Notes: generated from the letters alone by a model not told the origin. 54,798 nt of DNA from Apostichopus parvimensis (GCA_000934455.1 KN884689.1:33110-87907); one strand, 5' to 3'; numbered from the stretch's first letter, positions 1-10,653 are shown. Numbers and translations: made by a program.

Positions 1-234
1 TATGAGAGTGAAAACCCTAGCTTTCAAGCCATGACATATGAGAGTGAAAACCCTAGCTTTCAAGCCATGACATACAGTATGAGAGTGAAAACCCGAGCTT
101 CCAAGCCATGACATATGAGAGTAAAAACCCTAGCTTTCAAGCCATGACATATGAGAGTGAAAACCCTAGCTTTCATGCCATGACATATGAGAGTGAAAAC
201 CCTAGCTTTCAAGCCATGACATATGAGAGTGAAA
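1..234. repeat. 36-bp tandem repeat (minisatellite), about 6.5 copies
   Basis: The unit reads TATGAGAGTGAAAACCCTAG followed by CTTTCAAGCCATGACA and repeats head to tail from the first base. The third copy is preceded by a five-base insertion (TACAG), and copies differ by single substitutions. The array begins at the window edge, so it probably extends further left. The last copy breaks off at GTGAAAACAGTCCC. Confidence 0.95.
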
Positions 235-292
235 ACAGTCCCTTATCTTTGAAGCCATGGCTGTAAATTAACTGACTATATTCTATACTTAC

Positions 293-463
293 GATTACCT
301 CCAAAATTCTGCAGATTCAAAGCTGATATAAGTTCTGGAACCAAATACTGCAAAGCTTTCAGTTGGGTTTGGCCCTTAATTAACCCCCCTTCCCCAATCA
401 GGTGACCCTGTTGCAAGCCCCTTGATCCCATGCCCACATGGCTTCGTGCTTGCAATGGCACCT
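293..463 (-). CDS. candidate internal exon, symmetric phase 1-1, unknown product
   Basis: On the minus strand an acceptor-like site (GGTGTCAG) precedes 171 open bases that end at a strong donor sequence (GTAAGTATAG at 292-283). A second possible donor, GGAG|GTAATC, lies six bases earlier and gives the same phase. The frame encodes a Gly-rich start (HVGMGSRGLQQGHLIGEGG) and a likely amphipathic helix (LKALQYLVPELISALNLQ). Both ends are phase 1, as in exons of many shuffled extracellular domains. The family is not recognised. No partner exon could be assigned, and chance cannot be excluded. Confidence 0.25.
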
Positions 464-874
464 CTGACACCAGTTCGCATTAATTCCCATTTTGTGCCCT
501 CTCAAATGTTAAACACTTTAGCTGCCCCCTCCTCCATCCCAACTCTATATATGTCTGGCAATGACAACCCAGTTCAGATATGATGTGAACATGGTTCACC
601 GCAAGCAAATGTCTTCTTCCAATATCATCTTTACCAATGTGGCTATAAACTGGCATTCACAACACCTGAATCTGTCTACACAGGAATTATGTAAAGATAT
701 TTCAACTAGGTAACATACATTAGGGGGGGAGGGGAATGCAGGGTGGGGGTATGATGTTTGTCTGTTGATAGCATTGTGGCTACTCAATCTTGAAGTACTG
801 AACTAGAGCAACCAGTAATAAGAGTCAACAAATATTGGCCTAAAAATACACAAGTTTGGAAAATATCATACAAA
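464..874. other. no firm gene; G-rich motif at 723-749
   Basis: A 40-codon plus-strand ORF starts at ATG 591 and runs to a stop at 711, which overlaps an AG|GTAACA donor-like site; there is no supporting acceptor. Bases 723-749 carry four G runs on the plus strand and fit the G-quadruplex pattern. Nothing else is recognised here. Confidence 0.4.
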
Positions 875-1444
875 ATGATGTCGCGCCATATCAAAACTTT
901 TCTTTCTGAACACATCTATTACCCATCCCTGTTCTCCTCCTTCCTTCAATGTACCCCCCCATTCCCCCACCCTTACCATCAGGAAATCATATTTGCATCC
1001 ACAGTGCATATATATACAGGGAATTCTATTGACCTAAAGCTCACAAATTTAACAATATCTCTGAACTACCACTATTCTATGACAGCTATTCTCACTGTTC
1101 TTTGCAATATACTTTATACTACACTCCAATTTCTTTTCACAATGTTGATAATGCCACGACAAGTATATTTAATACAAAGTGCACCCAATAAAGTGGAGTG
1201 CCCATGCCTGCCTGCCGCTGCCGCTGCTAAAAACAAGAAAAACCATAAAGACATCAGTTCTAAAATCAGCGGCACTGGGCTATTTATCTCACCAGCCTGC
1301 AAATTGCCTCTCATGTACCTTTATCATGGAGGCCATCAATTTCCAGATCTAATATCCAGTTTCTGCCGATCGGCTAGGACACAGTGCCATTCCGCAGTGC
1401 TGCTGCAGTGCGGGGAATTTGTCATTCTTCCCCGTCCTTCGTAG
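875..1444 (+). CDS. longest ORF in the window (189 codons), hypothetical
   Basis: It starts with ATGATG at 875 and stays open to TAG at 1442-1444. The N-terminal half is Pro/Tyr/Phe-rich. A hydrophobic stretch near residues 65-95 could span a membrane, followed by an Ala run and a Lys-rich patch (AAAAAKNKKNHK) and then a Cys-containing tail. No family is recognised. The region is pyrimidine-rich on this strand, which suppresses stop codons and favours long chance ORFs, and there is no clear codon bias. It may equally be non-coding sequence at the edge of the CpG-rich stretch that follows. Confidence 0.2.
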   Translation: MMSRHIKTFLSEHIYYPSLFSSFLQCTPPFPHPYHQEIIFASTVHIYTGNSIDLKLTNLTISLNYHYSMTAILTVLCNILYTTLQFLFTMLIMPRQVYLIQSAPNKVECPCLPAAAAAKNKKNHKDISSKISGTGLFISPACKLPLMYLYHGGHQFPDLISSFCRSARTQCHSAVLLQCGEFVILPRPS

Positions 1445-1690
1445 CCGTGGTCGAGACCCCCCAAAATGATTGCGTTGCGGTGTGTGTGTGTATACCGAAA
1501 CGTGTGTGCGCGTATAGCTCGCATTATCGCTAGCAGAAAGAGGATAGAAGTATACAAGCATTATGCCCACTGACAGACGAGCCTAGCTAGGCACTGTTAC
1601 GAGCTAGACCACTTGCCTACGCTGATGGGAGTCCGATTTCAAGAGTACGGAAATTTGTTAGCAGCTGGCTACGGAGCAGAGGGAGAGAGG
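1340..1690. promoter_or_regulatory. CpG-enriched stretch, possible promoter or 5' exon
   Basis: CpG dinucleotides (CCGATCGGC, TGCGGGG, TCGTAGCCG, GTTGCGG, GTGCGCG) are much denser here than in the surrounding AT-rich DNA. This is compatible with an unmethylated promoter or 5' UTR, but no TATA box, initiator or splice donor could be fixed. Inference from composition only. Confidence 0.2.
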
Positions 1691-1772
1691 CAGAGGAAAT
1701 ACAAAAACATGACAAAGCAGAGAACAGGCATTAGGTTTCAGATTTAAGCTATTGGTTGCGGGAATGGGAAAT

Positions 1773-1820
1773 ATAAAAAAAAAAAAGGAAGAAGAAAGAA
1801 AGAAGAAAGAAGGAGAAGGG
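1773..1820 (+). repeat. polypurine tract
   Basis: About 48 bases contain only A and G on the plus strand: an A run followed by GGAAGAAGAAAGAAAG-type sequence. Such mirror-like homopurine DNA can adopt triplex structures. Confidence 0.8.
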
Positions 1821-1829
1821 CAAAAAAAA

Positions 1830-2637
1830 ATGGCTCGGTGATTACGAGAGTGAGTCGGAATATTTTTCTAATTCGCCAAGGAGGTCAAATGGCCCTGTTT
1901 AGGATTAGGAAAATAAACCAGTGGTAGTATGTTATGGATGGATTTAATACAGCTCTGCTATGATTAACGAAATTGATCGTGTTGTTCAAACTCCCAGATT
2001 GAATTCTTAAATAGAAGTTGTAGACGTTACTGATTAGATGCTCCAGCACCTTCCAATCGCTCGTTAATAGTTTGCATTTACTCTTGATTCGCTGAATTCC
2101 TCCCGGAAATCTTTTGCAAAAAGTCCTGATAAAGTCAGGATTATGCACTTGAAGCTGGGGACTATTATGAAGCTCTTTACTTAGATCCAACTCCAAATAA
2201 AATGATTAAAAATGTAATATTTGGAATAAAGACAAATATGGAAGGAAAGCAGAAGCATCGTACAAATGATGGAAAATGATAAAAATGGGATATTCCTTGC
2301 ATATTGAAAGGCATGCATTACCTATCTATGATAGAGACTACACAGAGAACAGATATTTGTGACAGTTTAGGATAATTTCAAGGTCTCAAACAGTTTTTAC
2401 TTGTTTTGTGAAAAGATTCATAATTTCTTTTGCTGGTTCAAAATTGCAAAACTTATATATTATTATTCCCAGTACAAATGTTCGGCGGGTGAGATGGTTG
2501 GGCCTTAAGGTCTCAGTACCTGTTTGCCAAAATTAAACTTCGACCTTTCCAGCTTACTTCACTAAAAGTTCAGTGAAAAGGCCAAGTTCTATGCAATTTT
2601 CACATTAATATTCATTATTTTCATGAGTTATCTGTCG
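1830..2637. other. no gene recognised
   Basis: AT-rich unique-looking sequence. A 103-codon minus-strand ORF at 1885-2196 starts with ATG but has no splice-site or codon-bias support and is treated as chance. Confidence 0.5.
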
Positions 2638-2880
2638 TTAAATATTTTGAGCTGAATAAAATTTGCCAGATTTATATCCAAGTCCGTAGATTCTACAAAC
2701 TTCAATCAAAATTTGCAAGCCCCAACAGATCATGCTCCAATCAAATCTCTCTTTTTGTTTACGACCATTAGGCCTAGGATTACTTTTACTTTTGTGGCTA
2801 GCCTGTCTTAGGTCCCTGCTCTTGTATCTTTCTCTCTGTCTTACCGATGTAGTTTGCGAAATTGTGTCATTTCCTTCCAT
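2638..2880 (-). CDS. 80-codon ORF with good start context, hypothetical
   Basis: On the minus strand ATG at 2880-2878 has a favourable context (GCAATGG: G at -3 and +4). The predicted protein starts MEGNDTISQTTSVRQRER, continues with a strongly basic polar stretch (residues about 13-45) and ends in a more hydrophobic segment (WSMICWGLQILIEVC). A donor-like TCG|GTAAGA lies 36 bases after the ATG, so only the first 12 codons may be exonic. The candidate start lies about 0.5 kb from a divergent plus-strand candidate at 3416. Family unknown; could be chance. Confidence 0.25.
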   Translation of the reverse strand: MEGNDTISQTTSVRQRERYKSRDLRQASHKSKSNPRPNGRKQKERFDWSMICWGLQILIEVCRIYGLGYKSGKFYSAQNI

Positions 2881-3415
2881 TGCAATGAATAAACAGGCAG
2901 AAGTTTCCTCCGTGGAATTGTAAAAAGTGGATGATACAAGTATAGGACTGCGTTAAAATCTTGATCGGGCCGCATGTGTTTACATTTGTGTAATGAACAT
3001 GCTGACATGGGGGGTCGCAGTGATTTTACGGTAAATCATTCGCGCCATAAGGGCAACAGAAAATAAATTTCTTTCTTTCGATTGCAACAGCTTTTCTCCA
3101 TTTAAACCCACCTGGTCAGAGTGCATTTAGAATAAGAAACACTGAATCAACTTCGGAAGTTTGTTTTCCCAAATTCATCTGCAAACACGTATTGAGACTT
3201 TAAAGGGTGTGAAGACTCGCGCACAAAGAAACGTCTCATGCCGGTAATCTGACCTAGTTTCGAATGAGGTGTAACAGAAGTGTTAGACACCACCATCGAT
3301 CCCAGAAAATACACACACAGTCTGCTACCGTCGGTAATTAGACACTAGTGTACAGTCAGTACTGTACATACAGCTGCGGTCAATACCCACAGCACAGTGT
3401 ATAAACGATACAGCG
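2881..3415. promoter_or_regulatory. possible divergent promoter region
   Basis: This interval separates two candidate translation starts pointing away from each other (2880 minus, 3416 plus). It contains CpG-rich patches (CGGGCCGC, TTCGCGCC, ACTCGCGC, CTACCGTCGG) and an AT-rich TATAAACG at 3399-3406, only 10-17 bases before the plus-strand ATG and so poorly placed as a TATA box. The idea depends on both starts being real. Confidence 0.15.
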
Positions 3416-3452
3416 ATGGACATCTCAGGTCCAGCTAAAGATAACAAACAAG
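3416..3452 (+). CDS. candidate first coding exon (12 codons)
   Basis: ATG at 3416 opens a short frame (MDISGPAKDNKQ) ending at AAG|GTATCA, a plausible but weak donor, leaving one base (phase 1). It sits in a CpG-enriched stretch that runs to about 3570. Acceptors at 11121 and 26008 would accept this phase, but that match has a one-in-three chance. Very short, so low confidence. Confidence 0.15.
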
Positions 3453-3841
3453 GTATCACGTTTCATTACTGTCTGCATTTTGTAGCGACACGAACAAAAC
3501 GTCACTTGCAAGCAACGGAAAGTGTACTTTTTCAGATGGCCGCACGCGGTTTGGGGCGAGTCTTCAATGCCTTTAAGTGAGCTGTGGCAACCAGTGTCCC
3601 AGCAGTTCGGAGCATGGTGTACTATAGCTGTTGATAACCTCTAGATTATATCTCTGGGGACTCAGAGCATTAGTGAAGGTGTGTTCTAATATTGAAAAGA
3701 GGCACTACATGATCTAAGGGCATTTGAAGGGGCACTCAGAGTACACAAAATGTTTTTCTACTTTGATTCAAATTACAGTATGTCCAGCCTTGTAAAAAAT
3801 TCAGTTGTGATTACAACTTCGGCCTTTAAAGAAAATTAGAT

Positions 3842-4007
3842 ATGACAGTTGAATACATGGGTAACCTATTACACAAGTCCAACGAAAAATGCAGATTAAA
3901 ACGGGACATGTCACAAACCAAATTATCATATTTAGCTTATATGATGGAGCTCCTTGTGATGATACCCCTCTTTCCCCCTCCCCCCCCCTCCCTCCTTTCC
4001 GAAACAG
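3842..4007 (+). CDS. candidate exon ending at a consensus donor
   Basis: An ATG at 3842 opens 55 codons that run into ACAG|GTAAGA at 4007/4008, a near-consensus donor. The peptide begins MTVEYMGNLLHKSNEK, has a hydrophobic MMELLVMIPLF stretch and a Pro run encoded by a C-rich tract (PPPPPSLLSET). The frame leaves one base (phase 1), compatible with the acceptor at 11121 but not proven to join it. The C-rich tract is low complexity, so part of the open frame is uninformative. Product unknown. Confidence 0.28.
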
Positions 4008-4429
4008 GTAAGAAACTCTTGCCACATTTGGGAGATTTCCTAGTTTAAAAGTCATGTCTGGGACTTGTCATTTTTGTAAATCTGTGAATGTCATAATGCC
4101 ACTAGGGTTTAAAACCGTTAACTTTCTCCTTGTTTTTCTTGTCAAATTTTGAAGGTAGAAAGTTACCGGTAAAGACAATGACTCTAATGCCATCCTTAGG
4201 TCATGTAAAGAGGTTCAATAGTTTAGATTTAAGATTTGCAAAACCCAATCTTCATTATAGAAAATAAACTTTGTAATACATAAAGGAAAACATACAAAAT
4301 ATGTACCACACGTAGCTAGATGATGCCATATTTAGACTTGCTCATGTTTGAATACTTGAGTGTGAAGTCCCGAACATAAAACCTAATTAAAATTCTCCCA
4401 AATGGAAATAGACTTTTCTTAACTCTTTG

Positions 4430-4560
4430 TATGTATGTATGTATTTTAGATCCTCCTGCAAGCAGGAACTCGCGAAGAAGCCGCATTGGCTTATCAAAGC
4501 CGCAAGCTGACCGCAGTCAGTCTCTTAGATTCGTATTTAACGTCCATGATTAGGAATTGT
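4430..4560 (+). repeat. dispersed hairpin-rich repeat R1, copy 1
   Basis: This copy shares its core with 17168-17322 (plus) and 35278-35442 (minus). The core holds three consecutive perfect stems: CCTGC-AA-GCAGG, AAGCC-loop-GGCTT and CTGAC-CGCA-GTCAG. The left edge is a TATG microsatellite ending in ATTTTAGATCC. After about 4560 this copy runs into a TTTGTCAAC minisatellite (4557-4620) in place of the longer tail seen in the other two copies. The family is not one I can name. Confidence 0.85.
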
Positions 4561-4620
4561 CATTTGTCAACAATTTTGTCAACTTTGTCAAATTTGTCAA
4601 CAAATGTCAACAACTTTGTG
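4557..4620. repeat. short TTTGTCAAC-type minisatellite
   Basis: Imperfect repeats of TTTGTCAAC/ATTTGTCAAC, about six copies, directly after repeat R1 copy 1. Confidence 0.8.
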
Positions 4621-5010
4621 GAAAGTTGTCATCTCTATCACAATGATCAATAATGATTGTTGGGTTTGTGTCTCCTAAACTAAATAACATAAAACTTTCA
4701 AGTTTTAACAAATGAAATTACTGGAACACTATCTTGTATATACTACTATATTGTAGATAGCAGGAAACATTTGATATCTCACTAATAAGCAGTCAGAAGA
4801 TTTCAACCAACTCTCAGCTCTAGATTAATTGGGACAATCTCCAATTATGTGCAAATTACTAATATATATATCTTGGTCAAAGTGCTCATACTGGGATCAA
4901 CCCTACACGATATATACAGGGCTCCTTTAAGCTGAGCGTAAAGGATGACAATTGGCAGAATTTTAGTCTTGATCGATGTAATTAGTCCAAGAAAATTGAA
5001 AAAAATATGA
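4621..5010. other. no gene recognised
   Basis: AT-rich sequence without convincing splice sites, repeats or ORFs. Confidence 0.5.
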
Positions 5011-5331
5011 GCGCTAGCAAGCAATGTTTCTATAGCTCTTCAAATTTTCATGATATGTAAATTTGACCCTCCTATGGGTCATTGCCCATCACCTCCTACT
5101 GCCGGACCTACCCCAACTGCGAAGTTTAGAAATCCATGGAACAACGCTTTAATAATCGTTAAATTTGCTGCAAAAGCCAAACACATTACGAGAGACTCGC
5201 ATGCCAAAAGAGAAAGATCTTCTATCCCTACAACAGTTGTAAACTGCAATGAAGGAATTTTTAACCTTCAACAAAACTTAATTCTGACAAACTGTTTGCT
5301 GCATAGAATTTCCAGCAGTAAACATTGCTGA
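5011..5331 (+). CDS. coding-like ORF, hypothetical
   Basis: The frame is open from 5011 and contains ATG at 5050; it ends with TGA at 5329-5331. The predicted protein from that ATG is 93 residues: a Pro-rich stretch (MGHCPSPPTAGPTPTA), then a basic region (AKAKHITRDSHAKRERS), then a Leu/Asn-rich tail. GC and CpG content exceed the flanks. The minus strand of the first part is also open and hydrophobic, so strand is uncertain. No acceptor or poly(A) signal was identified. It could be an old mobile-element fragment. Confidence 0.2.
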   Translation, partial: ALASNVSIALQIFMICKFDPPMGHCPSPPTAGPTPTAKFRNPWNNALIIVKFAAKAKHITRDSHAKRERSSIPTTVVNCNEGIFNLQQNLILTNCLLHRISSSKHC

Positions 5332-5530
5332 AAATGTCACAAAGGTATTTTTATGGGACAGTGTCTGCAAACTCCTTCACTTTTATTAAAACGTAAAATG
5401 TTTAATAGGAGAGGGCAAGGCAAAATGCTCTTGCAAAGTGTTTTTCACATTTATCTTCAGGACAGACAGAACCCGATTGAAATGATGGTCTTCAGTTTAT
5501 ACACTGTCTGAATCACTGTCATCATTGCCG
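5332..5530. other. no gene recognised
   Basis: Unique-looking spacer before the 74-bp array. Confidence 0.5.
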
Positions 5531-5824
5531 TATGATAACATGTATACTTTTTACAGTGTCATACTGTCCTGATTATGTTATAATAACATGTATACTGTGA
5601 GGATGCTATAAACTTCACCATCTTTTACAGTGTCATACTTTCCTGATTATGTTATGATAACGTGTATACTTTGAGGATGCTATTAACTTCACCACTTTCT
5701 ACAGTGTCATACTGTCCTGATTATGTTACGATAAGATGTATACTTTGAGGATGCTATTAACTTCACCACTTTTTACAGTGTCATACTGTCCTGATTATGT
5801 TATGATAACATGTATACTTTGAGG
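5531..5824. repeat. 74-bp tandem repeat, about 4 copies
   Basis: The unit contains TTTACAGTGTCATACTGTCC, then TGATTATGTTATGATAACAT and GTATACTTTGAGGATGCTAT, ending TAACTTCACCACT. The TACAGTGTC landmark recurs at exact 74-base steps (5552, 5626, 5700, 5774). Substitutions are few, so the array is young. Confidence 0.95.
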
Positions 5825-7064
5825 TATTGTTGTACAGCTACAAAACAGCCAAGATTCAATAGCATTGATGTCACACTGTCCCTTTACCCAGGGAACAGAT
5901 GGGAGGTGACATGGATGCATAATATTCAAAGGTCCCTATTTCAAGGGTCCACATGTTCCTGGGTTCAAAATGGTCTTTCATACTACAGGAGATGTTAAAA
6001 AGCCTGTCACATCAAATGCCACAAAAAAAAATTGATATGGCTGCAAAATCTAGCATCACTTTACATCTGTTAGCATGATACATGTATAGATGCATTGGCT
6101 AGGGTAGTGTTCATATAACAAAGTTCAAAGTTTTCAGAGAACGTACCACGCCATAGAAAACCCTGGGTAGGATCCTGCATACTTTACTGAAAACGCAGGA
6201 AATTCCATTTCACAAAGTTAGAACTATATTGTATTTACTGGTATCAAATACAATGAAAGAATTGTTATACAATAAACTATAGTTAAAACAATACACTGAT
6301 AATCTCCTTTTTGTTGAACTGCAACACCTTGCAAAGATATGCAGGTCTGTATTAATATATATTTGTTAAGGTGTTGAAAGGTTTATGACAATTGATTTTT
6401 ACCATATAACTAGGTATGGAGCCACTAACAGTTAGTCACAAATCTTGCAATCATATCTATGTTAATTAGAAGTTAAAATGCAGTTCAAATACCGAACAAT
6501 TTAGCGAAATTTCGAAGGCTCCGAATTTTGTCTCTCATAAAATCCTATGGTTCATTTGTACAAAACTACTATACATATAAAAATGTTATAATAATTTGAC
6601 CACATTTGCGATGCGATAATGGATAAAGTATTCCCTGCAATGTGCACAAATTTTAATTTTCCAACTTGACATTCTGTTTACATTAAGAGAAATGTCTGTT
6701 TCTGATTTTGAACTATCCAGGCCATTTTATAATCAGTTTTGTAAAATTTTAGAAAATTAGTAAAATCCATATATATCTGATCATACGATCATCAGATACA
6801 TTGGGTTACTAATGTATGGAATTGAAATTACAAGATGATATATTTCATAACTAAAAGTCATGACATAGCAAAGAAACGATTATAGTCATAAACTTAATAT
6901 TCAAAAAAGGAGAAATTAACAAATGAGTGGAAAATCCGACCTGCTCGATATAAAATAGCCTAGACTGCAAAATATCTTTTACCCCTTTGTTTTTAAATGG
7001 AATCTGCCTGTTTGTGTTCCGTGTAGCTCTTTGTATATTTTGTCTTGTATCATCATCATTATTA
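5825..7064. other. no gene recognised; possible 3' UTR of the minus-strand candidate
   Basis: AT-rich, no strong ORF or repeat. If the candidate at 7065-7323 is real its 3' UTR lies here, but no close AATAAA on the minus strand was found. Confidence 0.4.
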
Positions 7065-7323
7065 TCATCGTCGTCGTTGACATCGACGTCGTATCCCGTC
7101 GCTGTCGAACCTGCTTGTGTATTTGACGATACTGTACACCTTGCCGCCCTTTTTGCTTTCCCCGTGAGCGCAACTGGAAGCACATTTACACAAGTATAAA
7201 GAGGCCTCCAGAAAGTCATAACTTAAGAGAAGCTAATAAATCACATGAAACTAACCTGGGGTCTACTTCATGCTGACAAAATCTGAGAATATCGCACATG
7301 CACCTCGTCGTCGGAGACGATGC
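7065..7323 (-). CDS. candidate last two exons of a minus-strand gene, small Cys-containing basic C-terminus
   Basis: The upstream exon 7256-7323 has an acceptor (GTTGACCTTTCAG) and a good donor (CCCCAG|GTTAGT); only one of its three frames is open. An 82-base intron (7174-7255) ends in TGTGCTTCCAG. The second exon, 7065-7173, continues in the one compatible phase to TGA at 7067-7065. The joined tail reads RFCQHEVDP then SCAHGESKKGGKVYSIVKY and ends in RRRCQRRR. Codons are GC3- and CpG-rich compared with the surroundings, as expected for coding DNA. The Cys pattern suggests a secreted domain, but no family is recognised. A competing frame of the second exon encodes an Asp-rich run. The first exon's upstream partner is not found. 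Confidence 0.33.
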
Positions 7324-8266
7324 CTGAAAGGTCAACGGGAGAAGCCGTTGCCGCGGTGAACAGATGGTGATGTCATCTATCGCGTTTCACAGAGACAGTG
7401 TCTGTGAAGATTGCTTTTTGCTTCAGTTATGTAACACCGATTTCATTGGCAGTTTATTATATAAAGGACAAAAGTCTTTTTTTTTCCTACGAAAAAATCG
7501 TTCCAATTAATGTGATCGCAGTTTCTTTCTTCCTTCCTGAGGGTTCTCTTTAAGAACCTGTCCGTTTATGATATGCGATAGATTTCATAAAATTTTAGGA
7601 TTTAAAAGGGGTTATGGTGAGAAAAGAGAAATGGCAATTATTGCTGCAGATGAAGTTAAGATAGAGAGAGAGAGAGAGGCAGCAGATTCTGGGTAGTATA
7701 TAATTATTCTGAATAGAAATTCAATATTAACTGTGATTTCAATGAATTAATTTTATACCCATCTGAAACAAACATATCACACCTAGGGAAGGAACATGGC
7801 CACACCGACAATATTGCTGGTAAAATAATGTATTTAATGCTATGGTTTTAATAATAATAATTATGACTAACACTATAATTACCTTTGGATATTTTGAACT
7901 CTACTACACATTAACTCAACAAGCTATGAAATAGGTAAGGAATATAATGCATACCACAGACTGAGGTAGGTTACGACCCTCACAAATGCTAAAAGCATGA
8001 CATTTTGACCTGGTTTGATCTTACAAGTTACTAATTTAAAGGGAAATTATTTTAGGTTGCATTGTACGACTGGTTGTAACACTGGGACCAAGTCGTGTAG
8101 TATTGCTTCTGACTGATAACCCACAATGTACCTAAATAATATACATGGTTTCAACCCTTTGACTACTTTTTACAAGTGACATATGAAATTATTCCAAAAG
8201 GGGGAATTTTCTGTCCCAGACCAGAAATTTAATATAATGGTTTATATTTACAATGTCAAAGCTTTG
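7324..8266. other. no gene recognised
   Basis: CpG-containing sequence up to about 7400, then AT-rich sequence with a short (GA)n at 7663-7677 and an ATAATAATAATT tract near 7850. No exon could be supported. Confidence 0.45.
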
Positions 8267-8846
8267 ATATAACTTATTTCCTTAGTTACGCTCTATTAGT
8301 GGATTAAGTTACAGATTAAATTTCTGCATAAAACTTATTTCCTTAGTTACACTCTATCAGTTGATTAAGTTACAGATTTCATTCCTGGGTACAACTTATT
8401 TCCTAAGTTACGCTCTATGAGTGATTTAAATTACAGATTATATTTCTGGATATAACTTATTTCCTTAGTTACGCTCTATGAATGGATAAAGTTACAGATT
8501 ACATTTCTGGATATAACTTATTTCCTTAGTTACGCTCTATGAATGGATAAAGTTACAGATTACATTTCTGGGTATAACTTATTTCCTTAGTTATGCTCTC
8601 TGAGTGGTTTAAGTTACAGATTAAATTTCTGGATATAACATATTTCCTTAGTTATGCTCTCTGAGTGGATTAAGTTACAGATTACATTTCTGGATATAAC
8701 TAATTTCCTTAGTTACAATCTATGTGTGGATTAAATTACAGGTTACATTTCTGGATGTAACTTATTTCCTTAGTAATGCTCTAAGAGTGGATTAAGTTAC
8801 AGATTACATTTCTGGGTATAACTTATTTCCTAAGTTACGCTCTATA
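8267..8846. repeat. 61-bp tandem repeat, about 9.5 copies
   Basis: The unit begins AACTTATTTCCTTAGTTACG, continues CTCTATGAGTGGATTAAGTT and ends ACAGATTACATTTCTGGATAT. The AACTTATTT landmark recurs every 61 bases from 8271 to 8820 with no length variation. Substitutions are scattered and independent between copies. Confidence 0.97.
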
Positions 8847-9340
8847 TTTTCAACAGACTCATGTCAAGTCATCAGAAAATACAACTTAAAAGGTCAGGTC
8901 ATGAGTATTGCCCCCCAAATATGCCGAGAAAGTCCGATAATGGTCACCAATATTGAAAAAAAGCATTTTACCGCCACTTTAAAAGTATTTATCCACACTG
9001 AGACATGTTATGGTCTATTCTAACAATCCTAATGTCTGGGATAATTTTGAGGACCAAAATCTCTTGGAAAGTTGTTTTGAAAATATCTAGCAGTTTTTTT
9101 TTAGCATGGTAAAATTTGGGATTAAAACTGATGACCTAAAGACTCAATACAAGTTCAATTTTAAGAATATGTATATTTTAAAACCACCAAAAATTACACA
9201 GAAAACTCTTCTTTCCAGCCAAATTAGGGTTTTGAGTTTTTGAACTAGATTTGGACTTGATTCAAAAGTAATTGCACCATCCTAACAGAGAAAGTAGCTA
9301 TTTCCTTTAATATTAGTGTGTTACTATATGTAAATGATTC
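8847..9340. other. no gene recognised
   Basis: AT-rich sequence with no repeat or supported ORF. Confidence 0.5.
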
Positions 9341-9820
9341 TACCTTATTTTACACGATTGTGACACTGACGTGACTTGCCCGTGTTTTATCGTTTGGCAT
9401 TCCTTGCCCTCCTTTTTGCAATCTCATAATACTGCTGGCATACTGGCAGGAAAAGTCTGACAGCACAGAGCAAAACGCAAATCCTTGGAGTAATTCCAAA
9501 TTTAAATGTGAAACTCGGTAGTATACGGACCTGTGATTGAATACATGTTGAACAGATCGCGAGGCGAGAATTCGTAAAGAGCTACGTTGGATGAATATTT
9601 CCCATGGCCCATGTGACAAAATACACCTCTTTCATGAATAATTCATGACGGTGAATTTTACACGTTTTACGCTACAGGAGCAACTCGTCTGCTTGTAGGC
9701 AGCAGCAGCTTCAAAGAAGTCTCTATTCAGGAATACAGTCGTGTCATAAGGTAGATAGAGACGGGACTGCACTGGATTTAACGTACAGTAAATATTTCGC
9801 TTCAACAAAACTATCATGTG
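9341..9820 (-). other. CpG-enriched coding-like stretch on the minus strand
   Basis: Several minus-strand frames are open for 50-90 codons (9350-9619 and 9632-9817 among them). CpG is raised (TCGCGAGGCGAG, GACGTGACTTGCCCG). One frame reads VQSRLYLPYDTTVFLNRDFF between an acceptor-like AAATCCAG (about 9774) and a donor-like CGT|GTAAAA. No single frame is clearly favoured, so this may be a promoter or a decayed coding region. Confidence 0.2.
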
Positions 9821-10640
9821 AATATATTATCAGGATATTCAGTTCCTCAGGAACCAAAAAGAAGCTTTTTCTCCCTTTCTCTTTGGTTAGATACTTAGAA
9901 CTTCCAACAAAAGAAAGGGATGTCCTCATGGCAGCCAATGTGACATTTAATTGATTTATCATTTTAAATTAACGAGTTAATTTTCATTAATTAAAAGTTC
10001 TGAAAAATTGCAAACTGTTGTATTTATGTCTTGTGTGTCATTTGAAATCACAACTTTTGCTATGATCTTGCTGTTGTCTATACAGTAACATAACCTAGAT
10101 ATATACTGACAGTGGTTGATTAAACGGTCAACAAAAAATAACTTCCCAGCAAACCTCAGCCTTTTCATGGCTGAATATGCCACTCCTACATTCATAGGTG
10201 ACCTTTACTGATGCAAATGAAGGGAAGGGGGTTGTGGCGAAGAAATTTACGTGCATGACACGCTGCACAAAACTCCAACTATTAGAGTGAATAAAGACAT
10301 GCATACCCAACGATGACAAGATCGTACGAAACAGTTTGGAAAGTAAACACTTACATCAGTTGGGGAACGGGATATGAGAGATGTAGGGTTAATTTGCAAC
10401 AAAGCTGTTGATTTTCATTCCCCACCCACCCACCCACCCACCCCGCCTCCTCACACACACATACATACACTATTATCCTCATCATCAATTTTAATAATCT
10501 TTCGAACCACTTTTCTATTTCTTAAACTTTTCAAATGAGTCAGAGGTGGTGTGGTAAAATGACAAACATTTCTTAGACTCTTGTTTTGAAATCCACTGCC
10601 CTAATTACAGCTTCCATGCTGAAATCAATCTAGAAACCTA
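9821..10640. other. no gene recognised; ACCC microsatellite at 10422-10446
   Basis: AT-rich sequence with chance-like minus-strand ORFs of 60-70 codons. A (CCCA)n tract lies at 10422-10446 and is followed by CA repeats. Confidence 0.5.
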
Positions 10641-10653
10641 ACTAAGTATATAG

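Noticed and set aside
8267-8846. Regularly spaced repeats considered as a CRISPR array
   Set aside because: Units are contiguous 61-bp tandem copies without unique spacers, in an animal genome.
10128-10319. VTYECRSG in a minus-strand ORF, reminiscent of a Sushi/CCP motif
   Set aside because: Only one fragment of the motif; the other conserved Cys, Pro and Trp positions are absent.
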